This document shows positions 1 through 7,859 of a stretch of 64,000 nucleotides of DNA, piece after piece. The stretch is taken from the NCBI RefSeq assembly GCF_900115595.1, contig NZ_FOXA01000008.1, forward strand, positions 1 through 64,000, written 5' to 3'. Source of the DNA: Tranquillimonas alkanivorans (GTDB lineage Bacteria; Pseudomonadota; Alphaproteobacteria; Rhodobacterales; Rhodobacteraceae). The notes below the pieces were generated by a model that worked only from the letters and a program-made list of their open reading frames with translations, had not been told where the DNA came from and did not search any database. The translations under genes and the position numbers were made by a program. Within the stretch, counting starts at the first letter, position 1. Each line of letters starts with the position of its first letter.

Positions 1-1
1 G

Positions 2-238
2 GTGAAGGTCTCGATGGACGGTCGCGGACGCTGGATGGACAACGTCATGATCGAGCGGCTATGGCGATCCCTGAAGTATGAGTGCGTCTATCTGCACGCC
101 TTTGAGACCGGGTCAGCGGCCCGGGCTGGCATCGGCAAGTGGATCGACTTCTACAACAACGAGCGCCCGCACTCCGCGCTCGGCGGACGAACACCGGTCG
201 AGGCCCATCAGGGCCCCGGCCTGAAAGCGGCGGCATGA
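2..238 (+). CDS. IS3-family transposase OrfB, C-terminal fragment
   Basis: This is the last 78 residues of an IS3-type DDE transposase (integrase catalytic core, rve fold). The stretch MIERLWRSLKYE carries the glutamate expected to be the E of the catalytic DDE triad. It is followed by FYNNERPHSALG, a segment very typical of IS3-group C-termini. The reading frame is open to the left edge, so the listed start is only the first in-frame codon in the window. Whether the full element is active cannot be seen. Confidence 0.88.
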   Translation: MKVSMDGRGRWMDNVMIERLWRSLKYECVYLHAFETGSAARAGIGKWIDFYNNERPHSALGGRTPVEAHQGPGLKAAA

Positions 239-269
239 TCAACAGGCAAGCTTAGCGGCGCCGCAACAC

Positions 270-294
270 TGTCCGGAAAACGGGGGCCACCTCA
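270..294 (+). repeat. Right terminal inverted repeat of the IS3-family element
   Basis: A 25-base GC-rich segment begins TGTCCGGAAAAC and ends GGCCACCTCA, downstream of the transposase stop. Its composition and CA terminus fit an IS3-family right inverted repeat. The partner repeat lies outside the window, so pairing is inferred. Confidence 0.65.
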
Positions 295-410
295 GTCTTC
301 CATTGCGTCTTCATGGCCCGTACCTCGCTTGATCGGTGGGTTGCGCCCGGAACCCGTTGCCTGCCGCCTTGTTCCGTGACATGACCGCGCATCCCGCGTG
401 AACGTGCGGC

Positions 411-439
411 TTGAACGGACGTACCCAGATGGCTATTTT
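411..439 (+). promoter_or_regulatory. Candidate sigma-70-type promoter for infC
   Basis: TTGAAC (411-416) and TATTTT (434-439) are separated by 17 bases, each matching four of six consensus positions. Transcription would begin near 446, leaving a short leader before the infC ribosome binding site at 458. This is a visual match only. Confidence 0.35.
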
Positions 440-457
440 TGCCGTCGACCCAAGCAT

Positions 458-475
458 GAAAGGATCACACCCATC
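458..475 (+). promoter_or_regulatory. infC ribosome binding site and rare ATC start codon
   Basis: GAAAGGA (458-464) sits 8 bases before ATC (473-475), the codon that begins the conserved [10 protein letters not shown] start of alphaproteobacterial IF-3. The first upstream ATG in frame (398) would add 25 residues that do not resemble IF-3. Non-canonical ATT or ATC starts on infC are a known device by which IF-3 represses its own translation. Confidence 0.75.
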
Positions 476-1015
476 GCTCGCAGACCTCACAACGCCCCGC
501 CGGTGCGTGATACAGGCCCCCGCGTCAACGACCGCATCCGGGCCCCCGAAATCCGGCTGATCGGCCCCGAGGGCGAAAACATCGGCGTCGTGACGCCTCA
601 GCGCGGCCGCGACCTGGCCGAGCAGGCCGGGCTGGACCTGGTCGAGATCTCGCCCAACGCCACGCCTCCTGTCTGCAAGATCATGGACTTCGGCAAGTTC
701 AAGTACGAGCAGCAGAAGCGTGAGAGCGAGGCCAAGAAGAAGCAGAAGACCATCGAGGTCAAAGAGGTCAAGTTCCGGCCGAACACCGACTCGCACGATT
801 ACGACGTGAAGATGCGCAACGTCGTGAAATTCCTCGAGAAGGGCGACAAGGTGAAGGTGACCCTGCGGTTCCGCGGGCGCGAGATGGCGCACCAGAACCT
901 GGGGCGGGACCTGCTTCAGCGGGTGGCGGAAGACGTCAAGGAGCTCGGCAAGGTCGAGAACATGCCGAAGATGGAAGGCCGCCAGATGGTGATGATGATC
1001 GGGCCGGCAAAGTAA
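473..1015 (+). CDS. infC: Translation initiation factor IF-3
   Basis: IF-3 binds the 30S subunit, prevents premature 50S joining and discriminates against wrong start codons and initiator tRNAs. The 180-residue product has the usual two-domain layout: an N-domain with [15 protein letters not shown] and the linker-proximal [17 protein letters not shown], a lysine-rich helical linker, then a C-domain with [10 protein letters not shown] and the [12 protein letters not shown] signature. The end [14 protein letters not shown] is typical. The start is taken at ATC 473 because homology begins there and a good ribosome binding site precedes it. The gene stands alone, with its own candidate promoter and a strong terminator, just downstream of the IS3 end. 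Confidence 0.96.
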   Translation: MARRPHNAPPVRDTGPRVNDRIRAPEIRLIGPEGENIGVVTPQRGRDLAEQAGLDLVEISPNATPPVCKIMDFGKFKYEQQKRESEAKKKQKTIEVKEVKFRPNTDSHDYDVKMRNVVKFLEKGDKVKVTLRFRGREMAHQNLGRDLLQRVAEDVKELGKVENMPKMEGRQMVMMIGPAK

Positions 1016-1043
1016 CGCCGGCCGGCCATCCCGAGGACGACGC

Positions 1044-1078
1044 GCCCCCGCAGGTCAGACCGGCGGGGGCTTTTCTTT
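1044..1078 (+). terminator. Intrinsic terminator of infC
   Basis: A perfect 8-bp stem, GCCCCCGC (1044-1051) with GCGGGGGC (1063-1070), has an 11-base loop and is followed by TTTTCTTT. It lies 28 bases after the infC stop, between infC and the convergent Mo-hydroxylase genes. Confidence 0.88.
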
Positions 1079-1111
1079 GTGCTGAGCTTGTCGTCCTCGG
1101 CTAGCCGTCGT

Positions 1112-1903
1112 TCACGTGGCCGCTGAGACGGCACGCTTCGTCAGGACCCCGATCAGGTGAGCGCGGTATTCCGGCGAGCCGTGCAAATCTCCGATCATGC
1201 CATCCGCCGGCACGGTCAGGCCCGACAGCGCATCCGGCGTGAAGTTCCGGCTCAGCGCCGCCTCGGCCTTGGACCAGCGGAACACGCCGCTTTCCGAGGC
1301 CCCCGTCACGGCGACGCGCACGCCATCCGCGAACTTCGCCACGAAGACGCCCACCAGTGCGAAGCGCGAGGCCGGCTGGATGAACTTCTGGTAGTTCGAT
1401 GCCTCCGGCACCGGAAAGCGAACCTCGGCGATGATCTCGCCATCGTCCAGCGCCGTGGTGAACATGCCCTGGAAATAGTCGTCGGCCACGATCGTCCGAC
1501 GGTCGGTCACGACCGTCGCGTTCGCCGCCAGTGCGGCGGCCGGATAGCAGGCGGAGGGGTCGTTGTTGGCGAGGCTCCCGCCGATCGTGCCACGGTTGCG
1601 CACTGCCGGGTCGCCGATGCGCGCGGCCAGGCTGGCAAGGCCGGGAAAGCGGTCGGCGGCCTCACGGGCCACCACCGCGTGGGTGGTGCCGCCGCCGATG
1701 CAAAGATGGCCCTCGTCGTCTTCGCACACACCTCGGATCTCGCGGATCGCGGTCAGTGAGACCAGCTTCCCGGGCATCGCCAGGCGCTGCTTCAGCGTCG
1801 GAATCAGCGTCTGTCCTCCGCCAAGCGCCTGTGCGTCCTCGTCACCCAGAGCGGCGACGGCGTCAGCGATGGTGGCGGGTCGTTCGAATTCGAAATCGTA
1901 CAT
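1112..1903 (-). CDS. Mo-hydroxylase FAD-binding medium subunit (CoxM / XdhA-FAD type)
   Basis: This 263-residue protein is the flavin subunit of a three-part molybdenum hydroxylase (xanthine oxidase / CO dehydrogenase superfamily). It passes electrons between the Fe-S subunit and the outside acceptor. The FAD-binding signatures are visible: QALGGGQTLIPTLK near residue 30 and TIGGSLANNDPSACYPA near residues 105-120, followed by the CO_deh_flav_C domain. Length is slightly short but normal. It is 9 bases downstream of the Fe-S subunit gene and is the last gene of the minus-strand unit. No large (molybdopterin) subunit follows, so the substrate cannot be named. Confidence 0.88.
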   Translation of the reverse strand: MYDFEFERPATIADAVAALGDEDAQALGGGQTLIPTLKQRLAMPGKLVSLTAIREIRGVCEDDEGHLCIGGGTTHAVVAREAADRFPGLASLAARIGDPAVRNRGTIGGSLANNDPSACYPAAALAANATVVTDRRTIVADDYFQGMFTTALDDGEIIAEVRFPVPEASNYQKFIQPASRFALVGVFVAKFADGVRVAVTGASESGVFRWSKAEAALSRNFTPDALSGLTVPADGMIGDLHGSPEYRAHLIGVLTKRAVSAAT

Positions 1904-1912
1904 TGCGCTCCC

Positions 1913-2398
1913 TCACTCGGCCGCGACGGCCGGCATCTCCTGCCCGCTCGCCGCCAGAACCGCCTTGACGATGTTGTGGTAACCGGTGCAGCGGCAGATA
2001 TTTCCCTCGAGGTATTCACGCACCTCGGTGACGGTTGGCTTCGGATTCTCCTTCAGCAGCGCCGTCGCGGTCATCACCATGCCGGGCGTGCAGAACCCGC
2101 ATTGCAGGCCGTGATGATCGCGGAAACCCTGCTGAACCGGCGACAATGTTCCGTCCGGGGCGGCCATGCCCTCGATCGTGGTGACCTCGGCCCCGTCTGC
2201 CTCGGCCGCGAAGATCGAGCACGCCTTCACCGGCGCGCCGTCGATGTGGACCACGCAGGCGCCGCATTGGCTGGTGTCGCAACCGACATGGGTGCCTGTC
2301 AGGCCCAGACCTTCGCGCAGGAACTCGACGAGCAGCGTGCGGCCCTCGATTTCGCCCGACACAGACTGTCCGTTTACGGTCATCGAGACCTGGGTCAT
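1913..2398 (-). CDS. Mo-hydroxylase [2Fe-2S] small subunit (CoxS type)
   Basis: The 161-residue product is the iron-sulfur subunit of a CO dehydrogenase / xanthine dehydrogenase family enzyme. It shows both cysteine sets: a plant-ferredoxin type cluster ([16 protein letters not shown] plus a later KAC) and the second cluster ([10 protein letters not shown] and ICRCTGY). ATG is preceded by AAGGGAGG at a good distance. It forms a pair with the flavin subunit gene downstream, while the accessory XdhC and molybdopterin-binding genes lie upstream across a 162-base gap. The holoenzyme would also need a large subunit, which is not in this window. Confidence 0.92.
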   Translation of the reverse strand: MTQVSMTVNGQSVSGEIEGRTLLVEFLREGLGLTGTHVGCDTSQCGACVVHIDGAPVKACSIFAAEADGAEVTTIEGMAAPDGTLSPVQQGFRDHHGLQCGFCTPGMVMTATALLKENPKPTVTEVREYLEGNICRCTGYHNIVKAVLAASGQEMPAVAAE

Positions 2399-2560
2399 GC
2401 GCTCGCCTCCCTTGACGCTCTTCCTACTCGGCGGGAGTTAAGCACGCGTTGACGGGATTGAGAACACCCGATCTGCCGGCACGGCTTTCGGGTTTCGGCG
2501 CACGTAAAACGCTGTCGCTGATATGTCCGGCAATCGGCCGCAGCCTTTTCCCGGCACCGT

Positions 2561-3550
2561 CTATTCCCGCGGGTGCGGGCGGCCCGGACTCTCCTTCAGC
2601 AGCCCGCCCACGCCCATCGCCGCGATGTCCTCGTCGCTCACCTCCAGCCCGCAGGCCACGCGCTCCAAGACCCAGTCCGCGCCGTTCAGCGCGGGCGAGC
2701 GGGCGCACCCCGGCAGTCCGATCACCGGCCGCTCTCCCACCTCCCCCAGGAACAACAGGTTGCCCGGATCGACGGGCATGCCGAACCGCTTGACCCGCCC
2801 GCCGGCCTGCCGGACCGCCGCCGGCGCCAAGTCGGACGCGTCGGACGTGGCGGAGGCGGTGAGGATCAGCGCCAAATCTCCCTCCAGTGCCGCGAGCGCG
2901 TGCGCAATGGCATCCTGCCGGTGCCGCACGCGCGAAACGTCCGACAATTCCATTCCCAGCGCGTCGAGGCGCGTCGCGATCGCCGTCTCGCCCTTGGCGG
3001 GTGCCGGCGCCTCGTCCATCTCGGTCAGGATAAGTCCGGCAGATTTCATGACGACGGGACGGACCCGGAGCGCCCCGAGTGCGGCGGCACAGGCACGGTC
3101 AGCGGCCTCGGCGCTCACCCCGTACGAGATCACCTTCACGGTCGCCACCATTCGCCGGGGCCATGCACGGGCGAAGGCAGGGAGCGTGGCGAGTGTGAGC
3201 ATGGGATCGATGCGGTTAAGCGCGTGAATCGCTGCAACGTCGATCTCGAGTATACCCGGCCCCGTGGCATAGAAGTTCACACGACCGGTCGTCGCTTCGG
3301 TCACCCGCAGGTGTGCCGCGTCCGGGTCCGGAACAAGCGCAGCCGCCAAGCGCGTGGCCGCTTCGTCTTCGTGCAGGTCGTCCGGCCCGAGCCGCGCGAC
3401 GACAACCTCGGAAAGCCCGGCCGCCGCGAGCGCACCGAGGTCGTCGTCCGTCAATATCCGACCTTTCCGGATGCGCCCGCCCAGCACCTTGTGCGAATGC
3501 GCCAGGATCGCGCCGCGCGCGCATGTCAGCGGCACCGGCCCGAATTCCAT
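2561..3550 (-). CDS. Molybdopterin-binding (MoeA/MoaB-like) accessory protein
   Basis: The 329-residue protein resembles the molybdopterin-binding proteins encoded beside XdhC in molybdenum hydroxylase clusters. It has an N-terminal segment (GAILAHSHKVLGGRIRKGR) and a C-terminal MoCF-type half that includes GNLLFLGEVGERPVIGLPGCARSP. Its start overlaps the XdhC stop by one base (TGATG), implying translational coupling. The likely role is delivery or tailoring of the molybdenum cofactor for the hydroxylase encoded downstream. The exact reaction is not evident, and a MobA-like nucleotidyl transfer activity cannot be assumed. Confidence 0.75.
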   Translation of the reverse strand: MEFGPVPLTCARGAILAHSHKVLGGRIRKGRILTDDDLGALAAAGLSEVVVARLGPDDLHEDEAATRLAAALVPDPDAAHLRVTEATTGRVNFYATGPGILEIDVAAIHALNRIDPMLTLATLPAFARAWPRRMVATVKVISYGVSAEAADRACAAALGALRVRPVVMKSAGLILTEMDEAPAPAKGETAIATRLDALGMELSDVSRVRHRQDAIAHALAALEGDLALILTASATSDASDLAPAAVRQAGGRVKRFGMPVDPGNLLFLGEVGERPVIGLPGCARSPALNGADWVLERVACGLEVSDEDIAAMGVGGLLKESPGRPHPRE

Positions 3551-4521
3551 CAGCCGCGCCTCAACCGTTGCGTGACCTCGGCCATGATGGCGACGGCAAT
3601 TTCGGCGGGGGAACGTGCGCCAATGTCGAGGCCTACCGGCGCATGGATCCGATTGATGTCGTCGGCACCGAAGCCCGCCTCCTCCAGCCGCGCCACGCGC
3701 TTTGCATGGGTCCGGGTGGAGCCGAGACAGCCGAGGTAGAAAATGTCTGACCGAAGCGCCGTCTCGATCGCGGGATCGTCGAGCTTCGGGTCATGCGTCA
3801 GAGTGACAACCGCAGTTCGCTGATCCAATCCGAACTCCGCAAGCGCCTCGTCTGGCCAGTCATGCACGATACGCTCACCTGGGAACCGCGCCGCCGCGCC
3901 AAAGGCTTCGCGAGGATCGATCAACACGGCATCGTAGCCTATAAGCCGCGCCATCTGCATCAGCGGCTGCGCGATGTGCACCGCGCCCACCACCGCCATC
4001 CGCAGCGGCGGATTGTGGATTGCAACAAATGTCTGGCCATTAGCTTCGAAGCCCGAGCGGTCCATCCGGAACCGGTCCGGGTAATTCTCCGCCCCAGCCA
4101 GACATCGCTCTCCCGTCTCGACATCGACGACATATGCGACGGGCCGCCGCGCCGCCCGGGCAGCCGATAAGTCCGACAAAAGCGCCTCGGGCAGCGCCTG
4201 GCCCACCGGTTCAAGGAAAACGCGGATCCGACCTCCGCAAGCGAGACCGACGGCGAAGGCCTCGTCGTCGCTCACGCCGAACTCCAGCATTCGCGCTCGA
4301 CCGTCCTCAAGCGCTTCCAGCGCCTCGACCACCACTGCGCCTTCGACGCAGCCGCCAGACACCGAGCCCGCGATTTCGCCTTCGCCAGATACGGCGAGTT
4401 GGCTGCCAACCGGCCGCGGCGCCGATCCCCAAGTCTCGACCACGGTCGCGAGGGCCGCGCGCCGCCCCTCGCGGTGCCAGCCCAGCGCGGTTTCCGGAAT
4501 GGCATCGAACTCAGCCGTCAT
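3550..4521 (-). CDS. XdhC/CoxI family protein
   Basis: XdhC proteins bind the molybdenum cofactor, promote its sulfuration and insert it into xanthine-dehydrogenase-type enzymes. The 323-residue sequence has the N-terminal XdhC_CoxI domain (ALATVVETWGSAPRPVGSQL, then GSVSGGCVEGAVVVEA) and a C-terminal Rossmann-like domain (LRMAVVGAVHIAQPLMQMA). The latter ends with CLGSTRTHAKRVARL and the conserved APVGLDIGARSPAEIAVAIMAE. An AGGAGAG ribosome binding site precedes the ATG. It is the first gene of the Mo-hydroxylase unit. Confidence 0.9.
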   Translation of the reverse strand: MTAEFDAIPETALGWHREGRRAALATVVETWGSAPRPVGSQLAVSGEGEIAGSVSGGCVEGAVVVEALEALEDGRARMLEFGVSDDEAFAVGLACGGRIRVFLEPVGQALPEALLSDLSAARAARRPVAYVVDVETGERCLAGAENYPDRFRMDRSGFEANGQTFVAIHNPPLRMAVVGAVHIAQPLMQMARLIGYDAVLIDPREAFGAAARFPGERIVHDWPDEALAEFGLDQRTAVVTLTHDPKLDDPAIETALRSDIFYLGCLGSTRTHAKRVARLEEAGFGADDINRIHAPVGLDIGARSPAEIAVAIMAEVTQRLRRG

Positions 4522-4585
4522 GGCGCTCTCCTCTCACGACGATCGAGATTGCGCCACCCATCCGACTGTGTCCAGACACAGGCAA

Positions 4586-4617
4586 GCGCCCCGTGGACCG
4601 CACGGACCCCGGGGCGC
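4586..4617 (-). terminator. Hairpin downstream of the OmpA-domain gene, possible terminator
   Basis: An 8-bp stem, GCGCCCCG with CGGGGCGC, spans a 16-base loop, 18 bases beyond the stop of the minus-strand OmpA gene and before xdhC. The following minus-strand bases (CTTGCC) are a poor U-tract, so strength is doubtful. Confidence 0.4.
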
Positions 4618-4634
4618 AAATGACGTCACTCGTC

Positions 4635-6737
4635 CTACTGCGCAGCGGCGGTCCGCAGCAGCGGCGTGATCCGGCGTACGGTAGCACGGCGATTGGCGCG
4701 CTCGGCCTCCTGGGTTTCGACCTTCAGGAAGCGCTCGCCGTAGCCCTGCACGACCAGGTTCTCGGGCGGCACGTCGTAATACTCCGTCAGCGCCAACGCC
4801 ACGGACTCGGCTCGCCGATCAGACAGGGCAAGGTTGTAGCTCGCACTGCCGACCGCGTCGGTGTGCCCCTCGATCAGGAAGATCTCGCGCGGGTTGTCTT
4901 CAATGGTCTGAGAGATGTAGCGCCCAAGTTCGGACAGTTCCTCGGCCTCCCCCGGCTGGATTGCGGCCGAACCGGTCGGAAAAGTGATGTTCTCGAGATC
5001 GATGGCCGGAGCAAGCTGGCGCACCTCGGCAATATTGCGCACCTGTTGGAGAGAGAAGTCTCGCGTGTAGGTCCGCTCGGCCCTGAGCGCCTCGCGCAGC
5101 GCCGCCTCGTCAGACGGATCGACGGTGGCGGCCGCCTGCTCGGGCGCGGGCAGGCCGGCCACGTCCACCGGTTCGGTCTGCTGCGTCTCGTCGATCAGGA
5201 CGATCCGCTCGCCGTCCGGCGTGATGCGCACACGGCGGATCACCTCGAGCTCCGGATTGCGGATCGTAACGATGCGGCTGCCGTCCGGACGCGTTATCGT
5301 GGTGCGGCTCGAGCCGTCGGCGAAGGTCTCCGTCTCGACCTCGCTGCCGGGGCGGCGCAGGAGCGCGTTGTCGTCCTTGAGCACCTCGTATGTGCCGTCG
5401 GGCTGCTGCACCACGACCCGATCCTCCGAACGACTGACAATTTCGCGGTTGCCGCTGAGCAGCGTTCCGACCGCGATGGCGCCCGCTCCGGCCAGCAGCG
5501 CTTTCTCAAGCGTGCTCAGTCCGTCGTCATCGTCCTCTTCGACGGCCGCGCCCGCCTCGGCACCGGTCTCCGCGGTGGCCTCGGCGTCCGCGTCCTCTTC
5601 CGTGACGAAGCCGCTTTCGAAGTCCTCGTCGCTCGACCGCGCCGTCTCTTCCGTCACGGTCTCGCTCTCGACACCCGTGACCTCGGCGTCTTCCGACAGC
5701 GCGGCGAGCGGGGCGGGCTCTTCTTCTGCGACCGGAGCGTCGTCCGTGGGCGCAGCCTGATCGACCGCATCGGGCGCTTCAGCCGGCGCGGGCTCATCGG
5801 CCATGGCCGGTTCTTCGGAAGGGTCAGCTCCATCCGTGGCCAGATCATCGGCCTGCTCCGCCGGGGCCGTTTCTTCGGCAGTCGCCTCCAGCGCCTCGCG
5901 CAAGGTCTCGGCGTCGGTGGCCCTATCGGAAGCGGTATCTTGTTGAGGCGGCAGCTCCGTCTCAGCGGCAGCTTCGGCCTCCGGTGCGGCCTCAGCCTCT
6001 GCCCCGTCACCGCCCGTTGCGTCCGCCTGCGCTTCGGCTTCAAGCGCCTCCCTCAGGACTTGTGCGTCATCGGTCGAGACGGGTTCCTGCGAAGTGTCTG
6101 ACGTTTCCGCGCCGGCGGCTTCGTCGATTGTCGGAGCATCTTCCTCCGCCTCCATCTCGGCTTCGGGCGCAGCCTCGACGTCCACGTCCTCCGCCGGTGG
6201 TTCGACAGCCTCCACCACCTCCTCGGTCGGTTCGGCGGAGACAGAGTCATCCGTGGCCTGATCAGGCACAGGTGCCGCAGGCGTGGCGGCTTCGTCGTCG
6301 GAAACGTCCGTCGCTTCCTCCACCTGTTGCTCGGCCTCGTCCTCGCCCCCGGTCTGTGCGGGCGCGGCGTCGGGCGCGGCGGGCTCAGCCGCCGCCTCGG
6401 CTTCGGGCTGTTCTTCGGCAGCCTCCGCTGCCGGCTGCTCGTCCGTCTCTCCCATCTCGGCGCGAAGCTGCTCGAGCTGCGCCGTATCGATGCACTCCGC
6501 CAGGTCCAGCGCGGCCAGTCCGCTTCCGGAGGAAAGTTGGCGCAACTGGCCGGGAGGAACGCCCAGCGTCTCGGCCAACCGGTTGATCAGTCGGGGCGAT
6601 GCCGCGGCTACGGCGTCGGCGAGCGGCACGGCGTCGTCCGGACACGGCGGCGCGGTCTCCTGCGCCGCGATACCGTGGGGCAGCGCGAGGGACAGGCTCG
6701 CAAGAAGGGCGGTGGTCGTTCTGAGAGTGGTGCGCAT
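4635..6737 (-). CDS. OmpA-family outer-membrane/periplasmic protein with long acidic linker
   Basis: The 700-residue protein begins with a signal peptide (cleavage expected near GIAAQE, residue 26). A long region of about residues 100-405 is almost all Glu, Asp, Ala and Pro. A short hydrophobic patch (ALLAGAGAIAVGTLL, 413-427) and a beta-rich stretch with repeated PDG turns follow. A C-terminal OmpA peptidoglycan-binding domain occupies about 580-692 (FPTGSAAI, EGHTDAVGSASYNLALSDRRA, GYGER). The motif LREAL occurs three times (228, 279, 547). It probably tethers the envelope to peptidoglycan. The acidic segment is unusually long and the whole architecture is not one I can name. Confidence 0.85.
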   Translation of the reverse strand: MRTTLRTTTALLASLSLALPHGIAAQETAPPCPDDAVPLADAVAAASPRLINRLAETLGVPPGQLRQLSSGSGLAALDLAECIDTAQLEQLRAEMGETDEQPAAEAAEEQPEAEAAAEPAAPDAAPAQTGGEDEAEQQVEEATDVSDDEAATPAAPVPDQATDDSVSAEPTEEVVEAVEPPAEDVDVEAAPEAEMEAEEDAPTIDEAAGAETSDTSQEPVSTDDAQVLREALEAEAQADATGGDGAEAEAAPEAEAAAETELPPQQDTASDRATDAETLREALEATAEETAPAEQADDLATDGADPSEEPAMADEPAPAEAPDAVDQAAPTDDAPVAEEEPAPLAALSEDAEVTGVESETVTEETARSSDEDFESGFVTEEDADAEATAETGAEAGAAVEEDDDDGLSTLEKALLAGAGAIAVGTLLSGNREIVSRSEDRVVVQQPDGTYEVLKDDNALLRRPGSEVETETFADGSSRTTITRPDGSRIVTIRNPELEVIRRVRITPDGERIVLIDETQQTEPVDVAGLPAPEQAAATVDPSDEAALREALRAERTYTRDFSLQQVRNIAEVRQLAPAIDLENITFPTGSAAIQPGEAEELSELGRYISQTIEDNPREIFLIEGHTDAVGSASYNLALSDRRAESVALALTEYYDVPPENLVVQGYGERFLKVETQEAERANRRATVRRITPLLRTAAAQ

Positions 6738-6812
6738 ATGTGCGATCCGTCTTACATTCGTTCATCTGACGAACAGAATGGACGGCACGGAGGTTCCCGC
6801 GGCGCCTGTCGC

Positions 6813-7859
6813 TCAGCGGCGGCTCGCCTTGTGGGCGGTCTGGAACAGGCTGACCAGTTCACGCGCCAGCGCTTCGTCAGGCGCGGTGCTGCCCTGAGAT
6901 ATCAGGAGGCGGCCGTAGAACTCGACCAGCGCCGGGTCCTGCAGCATGCGCTGGAAAGCGGCCCGCTGCCATGCGCGGCAGTCCGCCTCGGCCTCAGCAA
7001 CACCCGGAAGCGTGCGCAGGCGGCGCGCCTCCGCTTCTGTCGCGGGCGCCATGTGGCGGATGCTCGTGTCCTCGACCGTGTTGAAGTTCCGCTCGACCCA
7101 ATACGTCAGACCGATCCGTTTCTGCGTCCGGTTGGGCAGCCCTCGCGCCGCTTTCAGCAGGAAATCTTCCGCCGAGCGGACCGAGTAGTGGTTGAGTTGC
7201 ACGAGGTTCGTCGCTGCCGGTTCTCCCCAGTGCAGGATGCGCCGGTCGTCGATCGCCATCGCCTGCGACACGCGGCGGCCGGAGCCGTCGCGGAGATCCG
7301 GTTGCGCCTCCGCTTCCAGCCGGGGACGGTGAACGCCGGGTTTTGCAAAGGGTCCCTCGCGGCGGTAGAGCGTCTTGAAGAAGCGGCAGAGCGGCGGATA
7401 TAGCGCATCGGCCGCGATCGCGCGCGTGTAGGCGCGAATAGTGGGGGCCTCGGGCCGTGTGGCGTGCCCCGAATGGCCGAACAGGCGCCAGGGCAACATG
7501 ACGGCGTCGGCGCCCGGAACGGAAGTGACGAAATCCTGGAACGTCGCGAGCGGCGGGCGCAGGTTCACGAACTCGTCGGCGTCGAGGACCGCGATCCAGT
7601 CGGCCTCCTGTACCGACGAATGGTGCCGTGCAAGCTTCAGCGCCGACCATTGCGGCGTCTTGCCCTCGGGCACCTCGTTGCGCAGGTGGGCAATGGCACC
7701 GCTTTCGGCGAGGCGGTCTAGCAGCTTATCGGACCCGTCGGTGCAATTGTTCGACAATACGAGGATCTCGGCGCCGGCGGCGCGGTGATGGGCGATCCAC
7801 TCCACGAGGTGGGGACCCTCGTCGCGCATGGTCGAAACGATGACGACCCGCGGGCTCAT
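6813..7859 (-). CDS. Glycosyltransferase family 2-like protein (Glyco_tranf_2_4)
   Basis: This 348-residue protein has a GT-A fold start (VVIVSTMRDEGPHLVEWIAH), the nucleotide-sugar region LVLSNNCTDGS, and the metal-site motif LDADEF at residues 92-97. A later LNHYSV motif is shared with the N-half of the gene at 8734-10704, so the two are paralogues. The start is set at ATG 7859 because it overlaps the upstream stop in an ATGA junction and homology begins there; the longer frame adds 66 unlikely residues. It is the last gene of the minus-strand glycosyltransferase unit. Donor and acceptor are unknown; a surface polysaccharide is a guess. Confidence 0.85.
   Translation of the reverse strand: MSPRVVIVSTMRDEGPHLVEWIAHHRAAGAEILVLSNNCTDGSDKLLDRLAESGAIAHLRNEVPEGKTPQWSALKLARHHSSVQEADWIAVLDADEFVNLRPPLATFQDFVTSVPGADAVMLPWRLFGHSGHATRPEAPTIRAYTRAIAADALYPPLCRFFKTLYRREGPFAKPGVHRPRLEAEAQPDLRDGSGRRVSQAMAIDDRRILHWGEPAATNLVQLNHYSVRSAEDFLLKAARGLPNRTQKRIGLTYWVERNFNTVEDTSIRHMAPATEAEARRLRTLPGVAEAEADCRAWQRAAFQRMLQDPALVEFYGRLLISQGSTAPDEALARELVSLFQTAHKASRR

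Larger units (their letters stand above)
1..294 (+). mobile_element. Right end of an IS3-family insertion sequence (truncated by window edge)
   Basis: The segment holds the end of an OrfB-type transposase followed about 30 bases later by a GC-rich terminal repeat that finishes in CCACCTCA. A CA terminus is normal for IS3-family ends, whose opposite end begins TGAGG. The left part lies outside the window, so completeness and target-site duplication cannot be judged. The element ends about 180 bases before the infC start, so it could influence the infC promoter region. Confidence 0.8.
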
